The notes below the pieces were generated by a model that ran no database searches, was not told the DNA's origin, and saw only the letters and a program-made list of their open reading frames with translations. Positions 1-8,270 of a stretch of 64,000 nucleotides of DNA are shown here, piece after piece; positions within the stretch are counted from its first letter, which is position 1, and the number at the start of each line of letters is the position of its first letter. Both the position numbers and the translations under genes were made by a program. This stretch comes from Humisphaera borealis (GTDB lineage Bacteria; Planctomycetota; Phycisphaerae; Tepidisphaerales; Tepidisphaeraceae), in the NCBI RefSeq assembly GCF_015169395.1, contig NZ_CP063458.1, positions 4,154,001-4,218,000 on the forward strand, given 5' to 3'.

Positions 1-3000
1 CTTCGCGTTCCTTGCGCAGGTCGTTGGCGAAGGTCACCATCAGGATCGAGTTCGCCGTCGCCACGCCGACCGCCATGATCGCCCCCATCAGGGCCGGCAC
101 GGAAATGGTGGTGCCGGTGGCAAACAGCATCCAGAGAATGCCCGCCGCCGCCCCCGGCAGCGCCATCAGAATGATCAGCGGGTCGAGCCAGCTCTGGAAG
201 TTCACGACCATCAGCAGGTAGACCAGAGCGACGGCAAAGATCAGGCCGATCGCGAGCCCCTGGAACGAACTGCTCATGCTCTCGACCTGTCCACGAAGGG
301 TAATCTTCGATCCCTTCGGTAGCTTCGATTCGTACTTCGCGGTGATCTCGCGCACGTGCTTCGCGGCACTGCCCAGGTCGGTACCGAAGACGTTCATCTG
401 CACGTCCGACGTCCGCAGAATGTTCTGGTGGTTGATGTTGCTTGCCGTCGTCGACCGTTCCAGCGAATCCAGAATGTTGCCCAGCAATTGCGGCTCGGCC
501 GCCGTGCCTTGGCCGTCGCCCGGCGGCTGGATGGGCATGTTCTCCAGGGCATTGATCGAATCGATGCGGTACTGCGGCGTCTGCACGATCACGTTGTAGG
601 TGATGCCCGTCGCCGGGTTCATCCAGTAGTTCGGTGCCGCCTGCAGCGTGCCGCTCAAACTGATCAGCAGATCCTGCGCCACGTCGCGTTGCGTCAGGCC
701 GACCTGCGCCGCTCGCGTGCGATCGACGTTCACCCTAAAGTCCGGGGCGCTGGTCACCTGTGCGATGCGCAGGTCGGTAATCCCCGGCTTGCCGCGCAGA
801 TCGTTCATGATCTGCTTGGCGATCTCGCGATTCTGCTTGTCGTTCCGCAGCGGGCCGGCGATCTCAACATTGATCGGGCTCGACAGCCCGAAGTTAAGCA
901 CCTGCGTCACGATGTCCGGCGGCTGGAAGTAGAAGACCAGCTCGGGAAACTGGCGCGGCAATTCCTTGCGAAGCAGCCGGATGTAATCTTCGGTCGGCTG
1001 GTGACCTTCTTTCAGCGAGATCAGGAACTCCCCTTCGGCCGGGCTGTTAAGTGTTCCGTCCGACAGCGCCAGGTTGATGCCGCTGTTGGGGATGCCCATG
1101 TTGTCGATGACTTCGCCCAGATCTTTGGCCGGGATGAGCTTGCGAATCGCAGCGGTCACGCGGGCGAACTGAACCTCGGTCTGTTCGATGCGCGTCCCGG
1201 CCGGTGTGCGAACGTGCAGCCGCAACTGGCCGGCGTCCACCGTGGGGAAGAAGTCCTGGCCGACGATCGGGAACAACAGAACGCAGGAGAACAGAACGAT
1301 CGCCGCGAAAAACGCCGTCGACCCCAGCTTGTGGTCCAGCGTCCAGTTCAGCAGCGAGCCGTAGCGCCGGCGCATCCGCTCGAACTGGCGGTTGAACGCG
1401 AAATGCACGCGCCAGATCAGCATGTACCGGCTGATGAAGACCAGCAGCGCGATCGACAGGCCGATCGCAATTACCCACAGCGCCGCCCGCAGCGGGCTCT
1501 CGGCGATCCAGCCGGCGATCCCCTGCCAGGCGTCGGCAAGCCAGGGCAGCGAGCCGCTGACGGCCATCGACCGAAGGGCAAACATCAGGACGACCACCGC
1601 GGCGACGCCGACCATCAGGCCGATCCTGGCGGCCGGCTTGCGGAGCCATCCGCGGAATCGTTCCCAGCCTGTCGCGTCGTGTTCGCCGGTCGTGTGGTGT
1701 CGCTTGTGCTCGAGCGCGCCCGCGGCGTGCGGATCGTCGGGGTCCAGCTCGCCGCCGTACATCTCGACTTCGCTCGCGAGCAGATAGTGAACCATCGTCG
1801 GCACGAGCGTTCGGCTCAGCAGGTAGCTGGTCATCATCGCGATGACGACCGCCAGCGCCAGCGGAGTGAACAGGAATCGCGCCGCGCCGCTGATGAATGC
1901 CACCGGGACAAACACGATACAAATACACAGCGTCGCGACGAACGCCGGCACGGCGATCTGCTGGGCGCCGTCGAGAATCGCGCGGACCAGGCGTTTGCGC
2001 TGGTGCAGATTGCGGTGGATGTTCTCGATTTCCACCGTCGCGTCGTCCACCAGGATGCCCACCGCCAGCGCCATCCCACCGAGCGTCATCACGTTCAGCG
2101 TGTAACCGGCGAAGCTCAGGACGATGATCGAGACCAGGATGGATAGCGGGATCGAGATGATCACCACCAGCGTGCTCCGCCAGCTCCCCAGGAACAGCAG
2201 GATCATGAGCGCCGTCAGCCCCGCGGCGATCGCGGCCTCCATGATCACGCCCATCACGGAAGCCCGCACGAACAGCGACTGGTCGAACATCACCTCGATC
2301 TTGAGGTTGTCGCGAATCTCCGGGGCGAGCTGAGCCTGGGCGGCGGGCAGGGCCGCCTTCACCGCCGACACCACGTCCAGCGTCGAGGCGTTGCCTTGCT
2401 TCAGGACCGACATCAGCACGCTGCGTTTGCCGCCGGCGTGGACGACATTGGTCTGCACCTGGAATCCGTCGCGAACATGGGCGACATCGCGAATATAGAC
2501 CACCGTGCCGCGGGTGGTCTTGATCGGCATGTCGTTGATCTGCGCCGCCACGTCGGGGCTGGAGTTCAGCCGGACGGGGTATTCCTGGTCGCCGATCTTG
2601 GCCGTGCCGGCGGGCAGGACCAGGTTCTGCGCCGAGACGGCGTTGCTCACTTCCTGGGCGCTGATGCCCCAGGCACGGAGCTTGTCGGGGTCGAGATCGA
2701 CCATCACCTGCCGCTGCCGACCGCCGTAGGGGAACGGAATCAGCACGCCGGGGATGGTGATGAGTTGGGTTCGAAGCTGATTGATCGTCACGTCAAAGAG
2801 CTGCTGCTCGGGGATCGTGTCCGAGCTGATCGACAACTGCATGATCGGCACGGCACTCGCCGAGTAGCGGATCACCAGAGGCGGCTGCGTGCCGGGAGGC
2901 ATTCTGCCGACGGCGGTTTGCGCGGTCGCCGTGACCTGCGACATCGCCTCTTCGATCTTCGCCCCCTTCTGGAAAAACACCTTCACCACGCCGGTGCCGT

Positions 3001-3259
3001 TCAGCGACTGGCTCTCGATATGGTCGATGTCGTTCACGGTCGTGACGATAAACCGCTCGAACGGCGTGACGATCCTGTTCTCCATCTCGTCCGACGACAT
3101 CCCGCCGTACTGCCAGACGACCGCAACAACCGGGATATCGACATTGGGGAACACATCGGTCGGCGTACGGAAAATGGTCACCACGCCAAGGATCAAGACC
3201 AGCAGCGCAGCGACCACGAACGTGTAAGGCCGGCGAAGGGCTAATCGGACAATCCACAT
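1..3259 (-). CDS. Efflux RND transporter permease subunit (3' end beyond window)
   Basis: Inner-membrane proton-driven pump of the AcrB-like RND superfamily, which normally works with a periplasmic adaptor and an outer-membrane channel. Seen: the protein begins MWIVRLALRRPYTFVV, the usual first RND helix, with GGAG seven bases before the ATG. The proton-relay acid pair lies in GILVDDATVEIENIHR near residue 404, and typical porter-domain stretches follow. No stop is reached before the window edge, so about 1086 residues are visible. Odd: between the sixth and seventh canonical helices there is an extra charged loop plus two additional hydrophobic segments (about 1565-1637 and 1411-1487 on the plus strand), making the protein longer than the roughly 1050 residues usual for the family. 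The marR-type gene lies just upstream on the same strand and is the likely regulator. No adaptor gene is visible upstream; it may lie beyond the window edge. The substrate cannot be told. Confidence 0.93.
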   Translation of the reverse strand, partial: MWIVRLALRRPYTFVVAALLVLILGVVTIFRTPTDVFPNVDIPVVAVVWQYGGMSSDEMENRIVTPFERFIVTTVNDIDHIESQSLNGTGVVKVFFQKGAKIEEAMSQVTATAQTAVGRMPPGTQPPLVIRYSASAVPIMQLSISSDTIPEQQLFDVTINQLRTQLITIPGVLIPFPYGGRQRQVMVDLDPDKLRAWGISAQEVSNAVSAQNLVLPAGTAKIGDQEYPVRLNSSPDVAAQINDMPIKTTRGTVVYIRDVAHVRDGFQVQTNVVHAGGKRSVLMSVLKQGNASTLDVVSAVKAALPAAQAQLAPEIRDNLKIEVMFDQSLFVRASVMGVIMEAAIAAGLTALMILLFLGSWRSTLVVIISIPLSILVSIIVLSFAGYTLNVMTLGGMALAVGILVDDATVEIENIHRNLHQRKRLVRAILDGAQQIAVPAFVATLCICIVFVPVAFISGAARFLFTPLALAVVIAMMTSYLLSRTLVPTMVHYLLASEVEMYGGELDPDDPHAAGALEHKRHHTTGEHDATGWERFRGWLRKPAARIGLMVGVAAVVVLMFALRSMAVSGSLPWLADAWQGIAGWIAESPLRAALWVIAIGLSIALLVFISRYMLIWRVHFAFNRQFERMRRRYGSLLNWTLDHKLGSTAFFAAIVLFSCVLLFPIVGQDFFPTVDAGQLRLHVRTPAGTRIEQTEVQFARVTAAIRKLIPAKDLGEVIDNMGIPNSGINLALSDGTLNSPAEGEFLISLKEGHQPTEDYIRLLRKELPRQFPELVFYFQPPDIVTQVLNFGLSSPINVEIAGPLRNDKQNREIAKQIMNDLRGKPGITDLRIAQVTSAPDFRVNVDRTRAAQVGLTQRDVAQDLLISLSGTLQAAPNYWMNPATGITYNVIVQTPQYRIDSINALENMPIQPPGDGQGTAAEPQLLGNILDSLERSTTASNINHQNILRTSDVQMNVFGTDLGSAAKHVREITAKYESKLPKGSKITLRGQVESMSSSFQGLAIGLIFAVALVYLLMVVNFQSWLDPLIILMALPGAAAGILWMLFATGTTISVPALMGAIMAVGVATANSILMVTFANDLRKERE

Positions 3260-3278
3260 ACAACCACTCCAGCTTCGA

Positions 3279-3335
3279 CCAACCACTTACACTGCGACAA
3301 ACCACTTACACTGCGGCAAACCAATCACACTGCGA
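3279..3335. repeat. Three 19-bp tandem direct repeats upstream of the RND gene
   Basis: Three consecutive 19-bp units (3279-3297, 3298-3316, 3317-3335) share the core CACTGCG; units 1 and 2 also share ACCACTTACACTGCG. They lie 20 bases upstream of the RND start codon and downstream of the marR-type stop. There are no spacers, so this is not CRISPR. Position and regular spacing suggest an operator array or a leader element, but no known site was recognised. Confidence 0.75.
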
Positions 3336-3372
3336 CCAACGCACCCATGCAGGCCGCGACGCCGGCAGCCTC

Positions 3373-3864
3373 TCAGCCGTCGGCGATCTCTTCTTCAGGC
3401 TCCATGGGACCGCCAAACAGTCCGGCGAGCAGTTCCATCGATTGGACGATGGCACCCCGTTCGGAAGCCGAGAGTTCGCGAAGGTGAGTCGCCAGCTCGT
3501 TTTGGGTCTGCTTCCGAGCGAACTCGAGCAGATCCCGCCCCTTGGCCGACAGCAGCAGCGCGACCTGCCGGCGGTCTTCCGAGCAGACCGCCCGGCGGAC
3601 CATGCCCTTGCGAACCAGTCCGGCAACAATTCGCGAAGACGTCGGCAGGGACGCGCCAAGGTTGTCGGCCACGAGCGACAGGCTGGCATTGGGGAAGCGA
3701 TCGAGCAGCACCAGCGTGCGAAACGCCGGCATGGACAAACCGTGCGTGCGATGCCGCCGCATGTACCGGCGGATGTACCACATCACCTGGGGCAGGCCGT
3801 CAAGCATCGCGCGGGCGCAGACTGCGGGCGACGACGAATCAGTTGCCTCAGGCAATCGTTGCAT
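3373..3864 (-). CDS. MarR-family transcriptional regulator
   Basis: Winged-helix repressor or activator of about 163 residues, usual for MarR proteins. Seen: an N-terminal helical part (PQVMWYIRRYMRRHRTHGLS), then the winged helix-turn-helix (LSLVADNLGASLPTSSRIVA, LVRKGMVRRAVCSEDRR, the last being the wing with the D-R-R signature), then C-terminal dimerisation helices. The ATG at 3864 (MQRLPEATDSS) is chosen because the longer reading upstream has no family resemblance. The gene is followed on the same strand by the RND permease after about 110 bp, so it probably controls that pump, possibly through the 19-bp repeats between them. Its ligand is unknown. Confidence 0.9.
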   Translation of the reverse strand: MQRLPEATDSSSPAVCARAMLDGLPQVMWYIRRYMRRHRTHGLSMPAFRTLVLLDRFPNASLSLVADNLGASLPTSSRIVAGLVRKGMVRRAVCSEDRRQVALLLSAKGRDLLEFARKQTQNELATHLRELSASERGAIVQSMELLAGLFGGPMEPEEEIADG

Positions 3865-4475
3865 GTGACAACAGTACGCACCGGGATCGAGTTCGATCAA
3901 CCCGAATAATCCGGAAGGGCATCCGAGGGTCGAGACCAGTTTTCGGTGCGGCAATCGGCGTGCGGGCAACCAGCCTGTAGGGAGGGCGTATTCGCCCACG
4001 CGAGCGGCGAGGCGTGGGCGAGTACGCCCTCCCTACGACCTTGAGCGAGTTGATGGTCGCCTTGAGCCAGTAGGATTCGTTGCGCGATCCGTCGCCACAA
4101 GCGAGAGCGTAGCGGGTGCAGCACAATCACGCGCCGGGTAGAACCGCAGCGATCAAGAAAGCGGCGGTAAATCGTTACCAGTCTGTAGGGCTACAGAATT
4201 GGACCTGTCCCTGTCCCGTTTTCTGTCCAGCGAGTAGAGGCGTGTGCCATGAGATGCTCCGGGGCAAAGCGTGTGGACGTCAGCGTGCGGTGCTGACCGG
4301 CCTAAGACTATACCCACAAGTGGCCCGGAAGTCGGGATAAAATGCCGACGGGCCTCTTCTTCGATCGCGGGGTTCGCAGCCGAACTCACCGGCGTAGGAG
4401 TCGGCCTGCCGTTTGTTGACCGTTTACAACTCTGCCTGGGGCACAACAGTTCCCAACCAGCCGAGCCGCCACTAT
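3865..4475. other. Gene-poor stretch upstream of marR, start of the mobile hotspot
   Basis: No convincing reading frame was found on either strand. It holds one strong palindrome (listed separately). The next feature to the right is the remnant gene broken by a transposase unit. No tRNA or attC-type site was found here. Confidence 0.5.
3977..4036. repeat. 25-bp inverted repeat with 10-nt loop
   Basis: Arms 3977-4001 and 4012-4036 are complementary over 25 bp with one mismatch (which would be G:U in RNA). The core reads GTAGGGAGGGCGTA on one arm and its reverse complement on the other. It resembles dispersed REP-like palindromes rather than a terminator, because no T-run follows. Confidence 0.8.
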
Positions 4476-4851
4476 CTAGGGGAGCGTGCTGTTTCCTTCC
4501 TCATTGACGAAATCGCCCGAACCTTCCGGCTGGCGTCTAGCTGCATCGATTACAAATCGGGGTATCTTTCTGTCACCAAGAAACTGGACCGCATCTTCAA
4601 TGCCGATGTCATCAGATCTCGTAAAACGCATCTCGTCAAGCAATAGAGTTTCCTGAACAGAATCTATGTATCCAACTAAAATAGCCTGACCGATATTGTT
4701 CAGAACCTGTATCTGAAACCATTGACTGTCGAGCTGGCCTGGCCAGCGGTCGCCATGGTGCAAGTGGCTCACAAAGAAGATAGCGTGTCCTTCTGACATG
4801 GGATTCTCGTCAATCATGTATTTGAGAAGGGGGAACCAAGATTTTAGAAGA

Positions 4852-5638
4852 TAAGGGGACATCACTCTTTTCTGTTGACTCCCGCCAACCGTAATGGCTA
4901 TCCTTTCGTCCGTGCCACGTACCGCCCGCTCCATCGCCGCAGGGGGATTCTACCATGTCCTCAATCGCGGCAACGGACGGCAGGCGATCTTCCACAAGGA
5001 CGCCGACTACGACACCTTCTGCCGCATCTTTGCCGACGGGCTGCGGCGATATCCCGTGAAACTCTACTGCTGGTGCCTGATGCCCAATCACTGGCACCTG
5101 ATCCTGTCGCCGGAGGACGCCGACGCCATTGGCAGGCTGCTGGGGTGGGTCGGCGTCACGCACGTGCGTCGGCACCACGCCCATTATCACACTGCCGGCG
5201 GCGGACACCTGTACCAGGGACGGTTCAAGAGTTTCCCGATCGAAGGCGGTAAGCATTTCCGGGCGGTCTGCCGGTATGTCGAGGCCAACCCCCGCCGGGC
5301 GAAACTGGTGAAGCGGGCCGAAGACTGGCGATGGAGCAGCCTGGCGGCCCACGTCGATCCGCCGGCGGCAAGGCCGGAGGATGTCGCCGCCGACGCGTGG
5401 CCGGCGTTGACGCGTTGGCCGGGGAAGAAGCCGGCGGATTGGGAGCAGCGGGTGAACCGCCCGATCGAAGTCGCTGAGGCCGAGGCGATGAAGTTGAGCA
5501 TCGCGCGGGGCCGGCCGTACGGGTCGGCGACGTGGACCGCCGAGACGGCGAAGAAGCTGGGGCTGGAGTACACGCTCCGCGACCGCGGCCGACCGAGGAA
5601 GGAGCGGGAGGATGAGGGAAAAGAGTGATGTCCCCTTA
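4852..5638 (+). mobile_element. REP-associated transposase unit 1 with perfect 20-bp inverted ends
   Basis: The unit is bounded by TAAGGGGACATCACTCTTTT (4852-4871) and its exact reverse complement (5619-5638), and encloses one Y1-type transposase gene. A second unit of the same kind lies 97 bp further on. No target duplication was seen, as expected for Y1/RAYT chemistry. Confidence 0.85.
4894..5628 (+). CDS. REP-associated tyrosine (Y1) transposase, copy 1
   Basis: A 244-residue RAYT-like protein of the IS200/REP transposase group (HUH endonuclease fold), expected to nick and rejoin single-stranded DNA at palindromic ends. Seen: GGFYHVLNRGNGRQ near the N-terminus, the HUH motif in CLMPNHWHLIL (near residue 68), and the helix VTHVRRHHAHYHT with the candidate catalytic Tyr. 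GHLYQGRFKSFPIE and CRYVEANPRRAKLV follow, all standard for this family, and a basic C-terminal tail closes the protein. The gene fills the unit between the inverted ends. It is nearly identical to copy 2, so the duplication is recent. Confidence 0.93.
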   Translation: MAILSSVPRTARSIAAGGFYHVLNRGNGRQAIFHKDADYDTFCRIFADGLRRYPVKLYCWCLMPNHWHLILSPEDADAIGRLLGWVGVTHVRRHHAHYHTAGGGHLYQGRFKSFPIEGGKHFRAVCRYVEANPRRAKLVKRAEDWRWSSLAAHVDPPAARPEDVAADAWPALTRWPGKKPADWEQRVNRPIEVAEAEAMKLSIARGRPYGSATWTAETAKKLGLEYTLRDRGRPRKEREDEGKE

Positions 5639-5735
5639 GTGTGCAAGGAGAAGCTGTATCTGAGATGAGAGTAGGCCTCTCGTAGTCGAGCGACAGGGCT
5701 TGGCTGCAAACCGGCTCAAGCTGCGGTGAGGAATA

Positions 5736-6522
5736 TAAGGGGACATCACTCTTTTCTGTTGACTCCCGCCAACCGTAATGGCTATCCTTTCGGCCGTGCC
5801 ACGTACCGCCCGCTCCATCGCCGCCGGGGGATTCTACCATGTGCTCAATCGAGGCAACGGACGGCAGCCGCTCTTCCGCAAGGACGCCGACTACGACGCC
5901 TTCTGCCACATCCTCGCCGACGGGCTGCGGCGATATCCCGTGAAACTCTACTGCTGGTGCCTGATGCCCAATCACTGGCACCTGGTCCTGTCGCCGGAGA
6001 ACGCCGACTCGATCGGCAGGCTGCTGGGGTGGGTCGGCGTCACGCACGTGCGTCGGCACCACGCCCATTATCACACCGCCGGCGGCGGGCACCTGTACCA
6101 GGGGCGGTTCAAGAGTTTCCCGATCGAAGGCGGCAAGCATTTCCGGGCGGTCTGCCGGTATGTCGAGGCCAACCCCCGCCGGGCGAAACTGGTGAAGCGG
6201 GCCGAAGACTGGCGATGGAGCAGCCTGGCGGCCCACGTCGATCCGCCGGTGGCAAGGCCGGAGGATGTCGCCGCCGACGCCTGGCCGGCGCTGACGCGCT
6301 GGCCCGGCCGGAAACCGGCGGACTGGGCCGAGTGGGTGAATAAGCCGATCGAGGTCGCCGAGGCCGAGGCGATGAAGCTGAGCATCGCCCGGGGCCGGCC
6401 GTACGGGTCGGCGAAGTGGACTGCCAAGACGGCGAAGAACCTGGGGCTGGAGTACACGCTCCGCGACCGCGGCCGGCCGAGGAAGGTGCGAGAAGATGAT
6501 GGAAAAAAGTGATGTCCCCTTT
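5736..6522 (+). mobile_element. REP-associated transposase unit 2
   Basis: Same architecture as unit 1. The left end 5736-5755 is identical to TAAGGGGACATCACTCTTTT. The right end 6503-6522 is its reverse complement with two substitutions. The space between the two units (5639-5735) carries the start of the broken minus-strand gene. Confidence 0.83.
5778..6512 (+). CDS. REP-associated tyrosine (Y1) transposase, copy 2
   Basis: A 244-residue paralogue of the transposase 900 bp upstream, with the same HUH motif (CLMPNHWHLVL), the HARYH-type helix VTHVRRHHAHYHT and the EANPRRAKLV block. It differs from copy 1 at only a small fraction of residues (for example PLFRKDADYDAFCHILADG instead of AIFHKDADYDTFCRIFADG). 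The start ATG follows the same leader. Both copies appear intact. The element lies between the broken hypothetical gene and the attC-like site, within what looks like a former gene-cassette array. Confidence 0.93.
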   Translation: MAILSAVPRTARSIAAGGFYHVLNRGNGRQPLFRKDADYDAFCHILADGLRRYPVKLYCWCLMPNHWHLVLSPENADSIGRLLGWVGVTHVRRHHAHYHTAGGGHLYQGRFKSFPIEGGKHFRAVCRYVEANPRRAKLVKRAEDWRWSSLAAHVDPPVARPEDVAADAWPALTRWPGRKPADWAEWVNKPIEVAEAEAMKLSIARGRPYGSAKWTAKTAKNLGLEYTLRDRGRPRKVREDDGKK

Positions 6523-6736
6523 TCTTCCTCCCTGTTTCGCGCCTCCGACTATCGGGCTAGCCGCCGCATAACGTAAGGCCGTTGAGCGGCCGCGGCGGCG
6601 CACACGCGACGCTCGACCGCAAGTGAACTATACCGCCGCCGCGGTCCGCTCCAGAGAACCCATGCAATCCCGCCGCCGATCTGTGACGATCGGCGACACC
6701 TCTCACCACAAGAGTTCCTTACCACAGGAGGATTGC

Positions 6737-7843
6737 ATGAGCCTCGCAAAGATCATCGCGCTGGACCTGGGCAAGTTCAAGACCGTCTGCTGCGTGATGG
6801 ATGCGGCGACGCGGGAGTCGGCGTTCGAGACGGTTCAGACCTCTCCCACCTCGCTGCACGAGTTGATCGTCAAACAGCTGCCGCCGTCACCTGCCGACGC
6901 GCTCGTGGTCTTCGAGACCTGCGACCTGGCAGGCTGGGTGCACGATCTGTGTCAGGGGCTGGGCGTCAAAGTGATCGTCACCCACGCCAACGGCGAAGCC
7001 TGGCAGTGGCGACGCGTCAAGCGCAAGACCGATCGCGATGACGCCCTGAAGCTCGCGAAGCTGGCGTTGCTCGATCAACTCGGCCCCGTGCACATGCCGT
7101 CGCCCGACCAGCGGCAGCGGCGACGGCTGGTCCTGCACCGCCGATCGGTCGTCAGCCGGCGGACGCAGAGCCGCAACGCGATCCGTGCGATCTTCAACCA
7201 GCAAGGTCTTTCGCTGGCCAAGGGCGGCAAGCAGTGGACGATTGCCGGGCTCGCCCAATTGCGTGAGCACGCGCGGCCGCTCGCCGAATGCGACCTGGCG
7301 GATCTCTGGCGTGGACGGCTGGAGGTCGAGCTGTCGCTGATGCAGGCGGCCGACGCTCAACTCAAAGTCCTCGACGCCAAGCTCGACGAACTGGGAAAGC
7401 ATGATGCGCGGATCCAGTTGCTGCAGACAGTGAAGGGCGTCGGGCCGCGAGTCGCCGAGGTGGTCGTGCTGCACCTGGACGACCCGCACCGTTTCAAGTC
7501 GGCGGACCACGTCGCCGGCTACGCGGGGCTCGTTCCCAAACAGATCGAAAGCGGTCAAATGAGCCGCTTCGGACACATCACCGGGCGAGGGCCGGCGCTC
7601 TTACGGAGCATGCTGGTGGAGGCGGCGTGGGTGGTGTGGCGACACAACGCCTGGGCACAGGCGTGGGTGGCGAAGATCTCGCGCGGCAGCCGGGCGAGGC
7701 GGAAGATCGCGATGGTGGCGCTGGCGCGGAAGCTGCTGACGATGCTCTGGTCGATGATGAAGCACAACCGGCCGTTCCAGACGCCGACAAGCGGTCCGCC
7801 GATGGCGGCGTTACCACTGCCACCGATGTTGGCACTGGCCTGA
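6737..7843 (+). CDS. IS110-family (IS1111 subgroup) transposase
   Basis: A 368-residue DEDD-type transposase/recombinase. Seen: an N-terminal RuvC-like domain with IIALDLGKFKTVCCVMD, VVFETCDLAGWV and RKTDRDDALKLAKLAL supplying the acidic residues. The C-terminal transposase_20 domain (about residues 230-330) has LLQTVKGVGPRVAEVV, YAGLVPKQIESGQMSRFGHI and the serine region of IS110 enzymes. The ATG at 6737 is preceded by AGGAGG at ideal spacing; longer upstream readings run through element ends and are not credible. Family members move as circles and choose targets with a bridge RNA. The position in an attC-like site suggests the attC-targeting branch of IS1111. Confidence 0.93.
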   Translation: MSLAKIIALDLGKFKTVCCVMDAATRESAFETVQTSPTSLHELIVKQLPPSPADALVVFETCDLAGWVHDLCQGLGVKVIVTHANGEAWQWRRVKRKTDRDDALKLAKLALLDQLGPVHMPSPDQRQRRRLVLHRRSVVSRRTQSRNAIRAIFNQQGLSLAKGGKQWTIAGLAQLREHARPLAECDLADLWRGRLEVELSLMQAADAQLKVLDAKLDELGKHDARIQLLQTVKGVGPRVAEVVVLHLDDPHRFKSADHVAGYAGLVPKQIESGQMSRFGHITGRGPALLRSMLVEAAWVVWRHNAWAQAWVAKISRGSRARRKIAMVALARKLLTMLWSMMKHNRPFQTPTSGPPMAALPLPPMLALA

Positions 7844-8245
7844 CGCCGATTGGAAAAACACTGACAAGTTGAACGATCGGGTACGACGACAGCAACGAGA
7901 GAAGACCGAACAAGAGATGAACGCCACGAGATGTTGAAGGTTCCGCCGAAGCTTTGCCAGAAGCGCACCCTCGTGCGAACGAGCCTGCAGACCGCGACTA
8001 ACCAGGTGCACGGGTTGTCGACGTGCGATCCAGCGAATGCGGCGCAGGCCTCGTCTGGGTGAATGCGGCTCCGGACCCTGAGGTTCGGATGACCAGCGAA
8101 TAGTCGTGTGAAGCGCACGCGGACGCGGACGGCAGCGAAAACGGAACCGGAGACGAAGGAATGAATGAAGAGCCGCCGCTGTGCGGCGACGGGAACGCGC
8201 GCTCAAAATTTACTGTTGATCGAGAGCGGGATTCATAGTCGGCGG
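7844..8245 (+). ncRNA. Candidate bridge-RNA region of the IS1111-type element
   Basis: About 400 bases between the transposase stop and the right end contain no credible gene. In IS1111-subgroup elements the bridge RNA is encoded downstream of the transposase, so this is where it should lie. I could not identify guide loops by eye, so the RNA limits inside this stretch are unknown. Confidence 0.4.
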
Positions 8246-8270
8246 GTTATGCGGCGATTGACGTCCCCTT

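Larger units (their letters stand above)
4476..5709 (-). pseudogene. Hypothetical gene interrupted by a REP-associated transposase unit
   Basis: A reading frame runs on the minus strand from 4851 down to 4476 and contains LLKSWFPLLKY, SEGHAIFFVSHLHHGDRW and an acidic tail. It has no start of its own and abuts the inverted repeat of the transposase unit. If 4852-5638 is removed, the frame joins without a shift to a segment starting at a TTG at 5709 (QPSPVARLREAYSHLRYS), giving exactly 149 codons including the stop. The stretch looks less GC-rich than its surroundings, as is common for cassette-borne or acquired genes. No family was recognised. The in-frame join could be chance (one in three), so the intact gene is an inference. 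Confidence 0.4.
6652..8245 (+). mobile_element. IS1111/IS110-family element inserted in attC-like site 1
   Basis: The left edge is fixed by comparison with the second copy: both begin CAGAGAACCCATGC directly after the attC stem (6652 and 8751). The right edge is placed just before the GTTATGC box. Subterminal inverted repeats AATCCCGC (6666-6673) and GCGGGATT (8226-8233) lie 12-14 bases from the ends, as in the IS1111 subgroup. Only about 85 bases precede the transposase gene, while about 400 non-coding bases follow it. The exact right boundary is uncertain by a few bases. Confidence 0.75.
6566..8252 (-). other. attC-like recombination site 1, split by an IS1111-type element
   Basis: Read on the minus strand, the outer boxes are GCATAAC (8252-8246) and GTTATGC (6572-6566), inside an extended palindrome CGCCGCATAAC/GTTATGCGGCG. 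Between the 6566-6572 box and the stem are 11 bases (6573-6583). The stem pairs 6584-6598 (GAGCGGCCGCGGCGG) with 6636-6651 (CCGCCGCGGTCCGCTC), all bases matching except one unpaired T at 6645. A 37-nt variable loop lies between. Paired boxes, imperfect stem with an extrahelical base and variable loop are the hallmarks of integron attC sites. The IS (6652-8245) separates the stem from the second box. The arm with the extra base indicates that the cassette array reads on the minus strand. Confidence 0.75.

Noticed and set aside
356-2146. Long open frame opposite the RND gene
   Set aside because: It is the antisense of a GC-rich gene with clear RND homology; its translation is rich in Arg/His/Val without domain features.
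3279-3335. CRISPR array
   Set aside because: Repeats are directly adjacent with no spacers, only three units, and no cas genes occur in the window.
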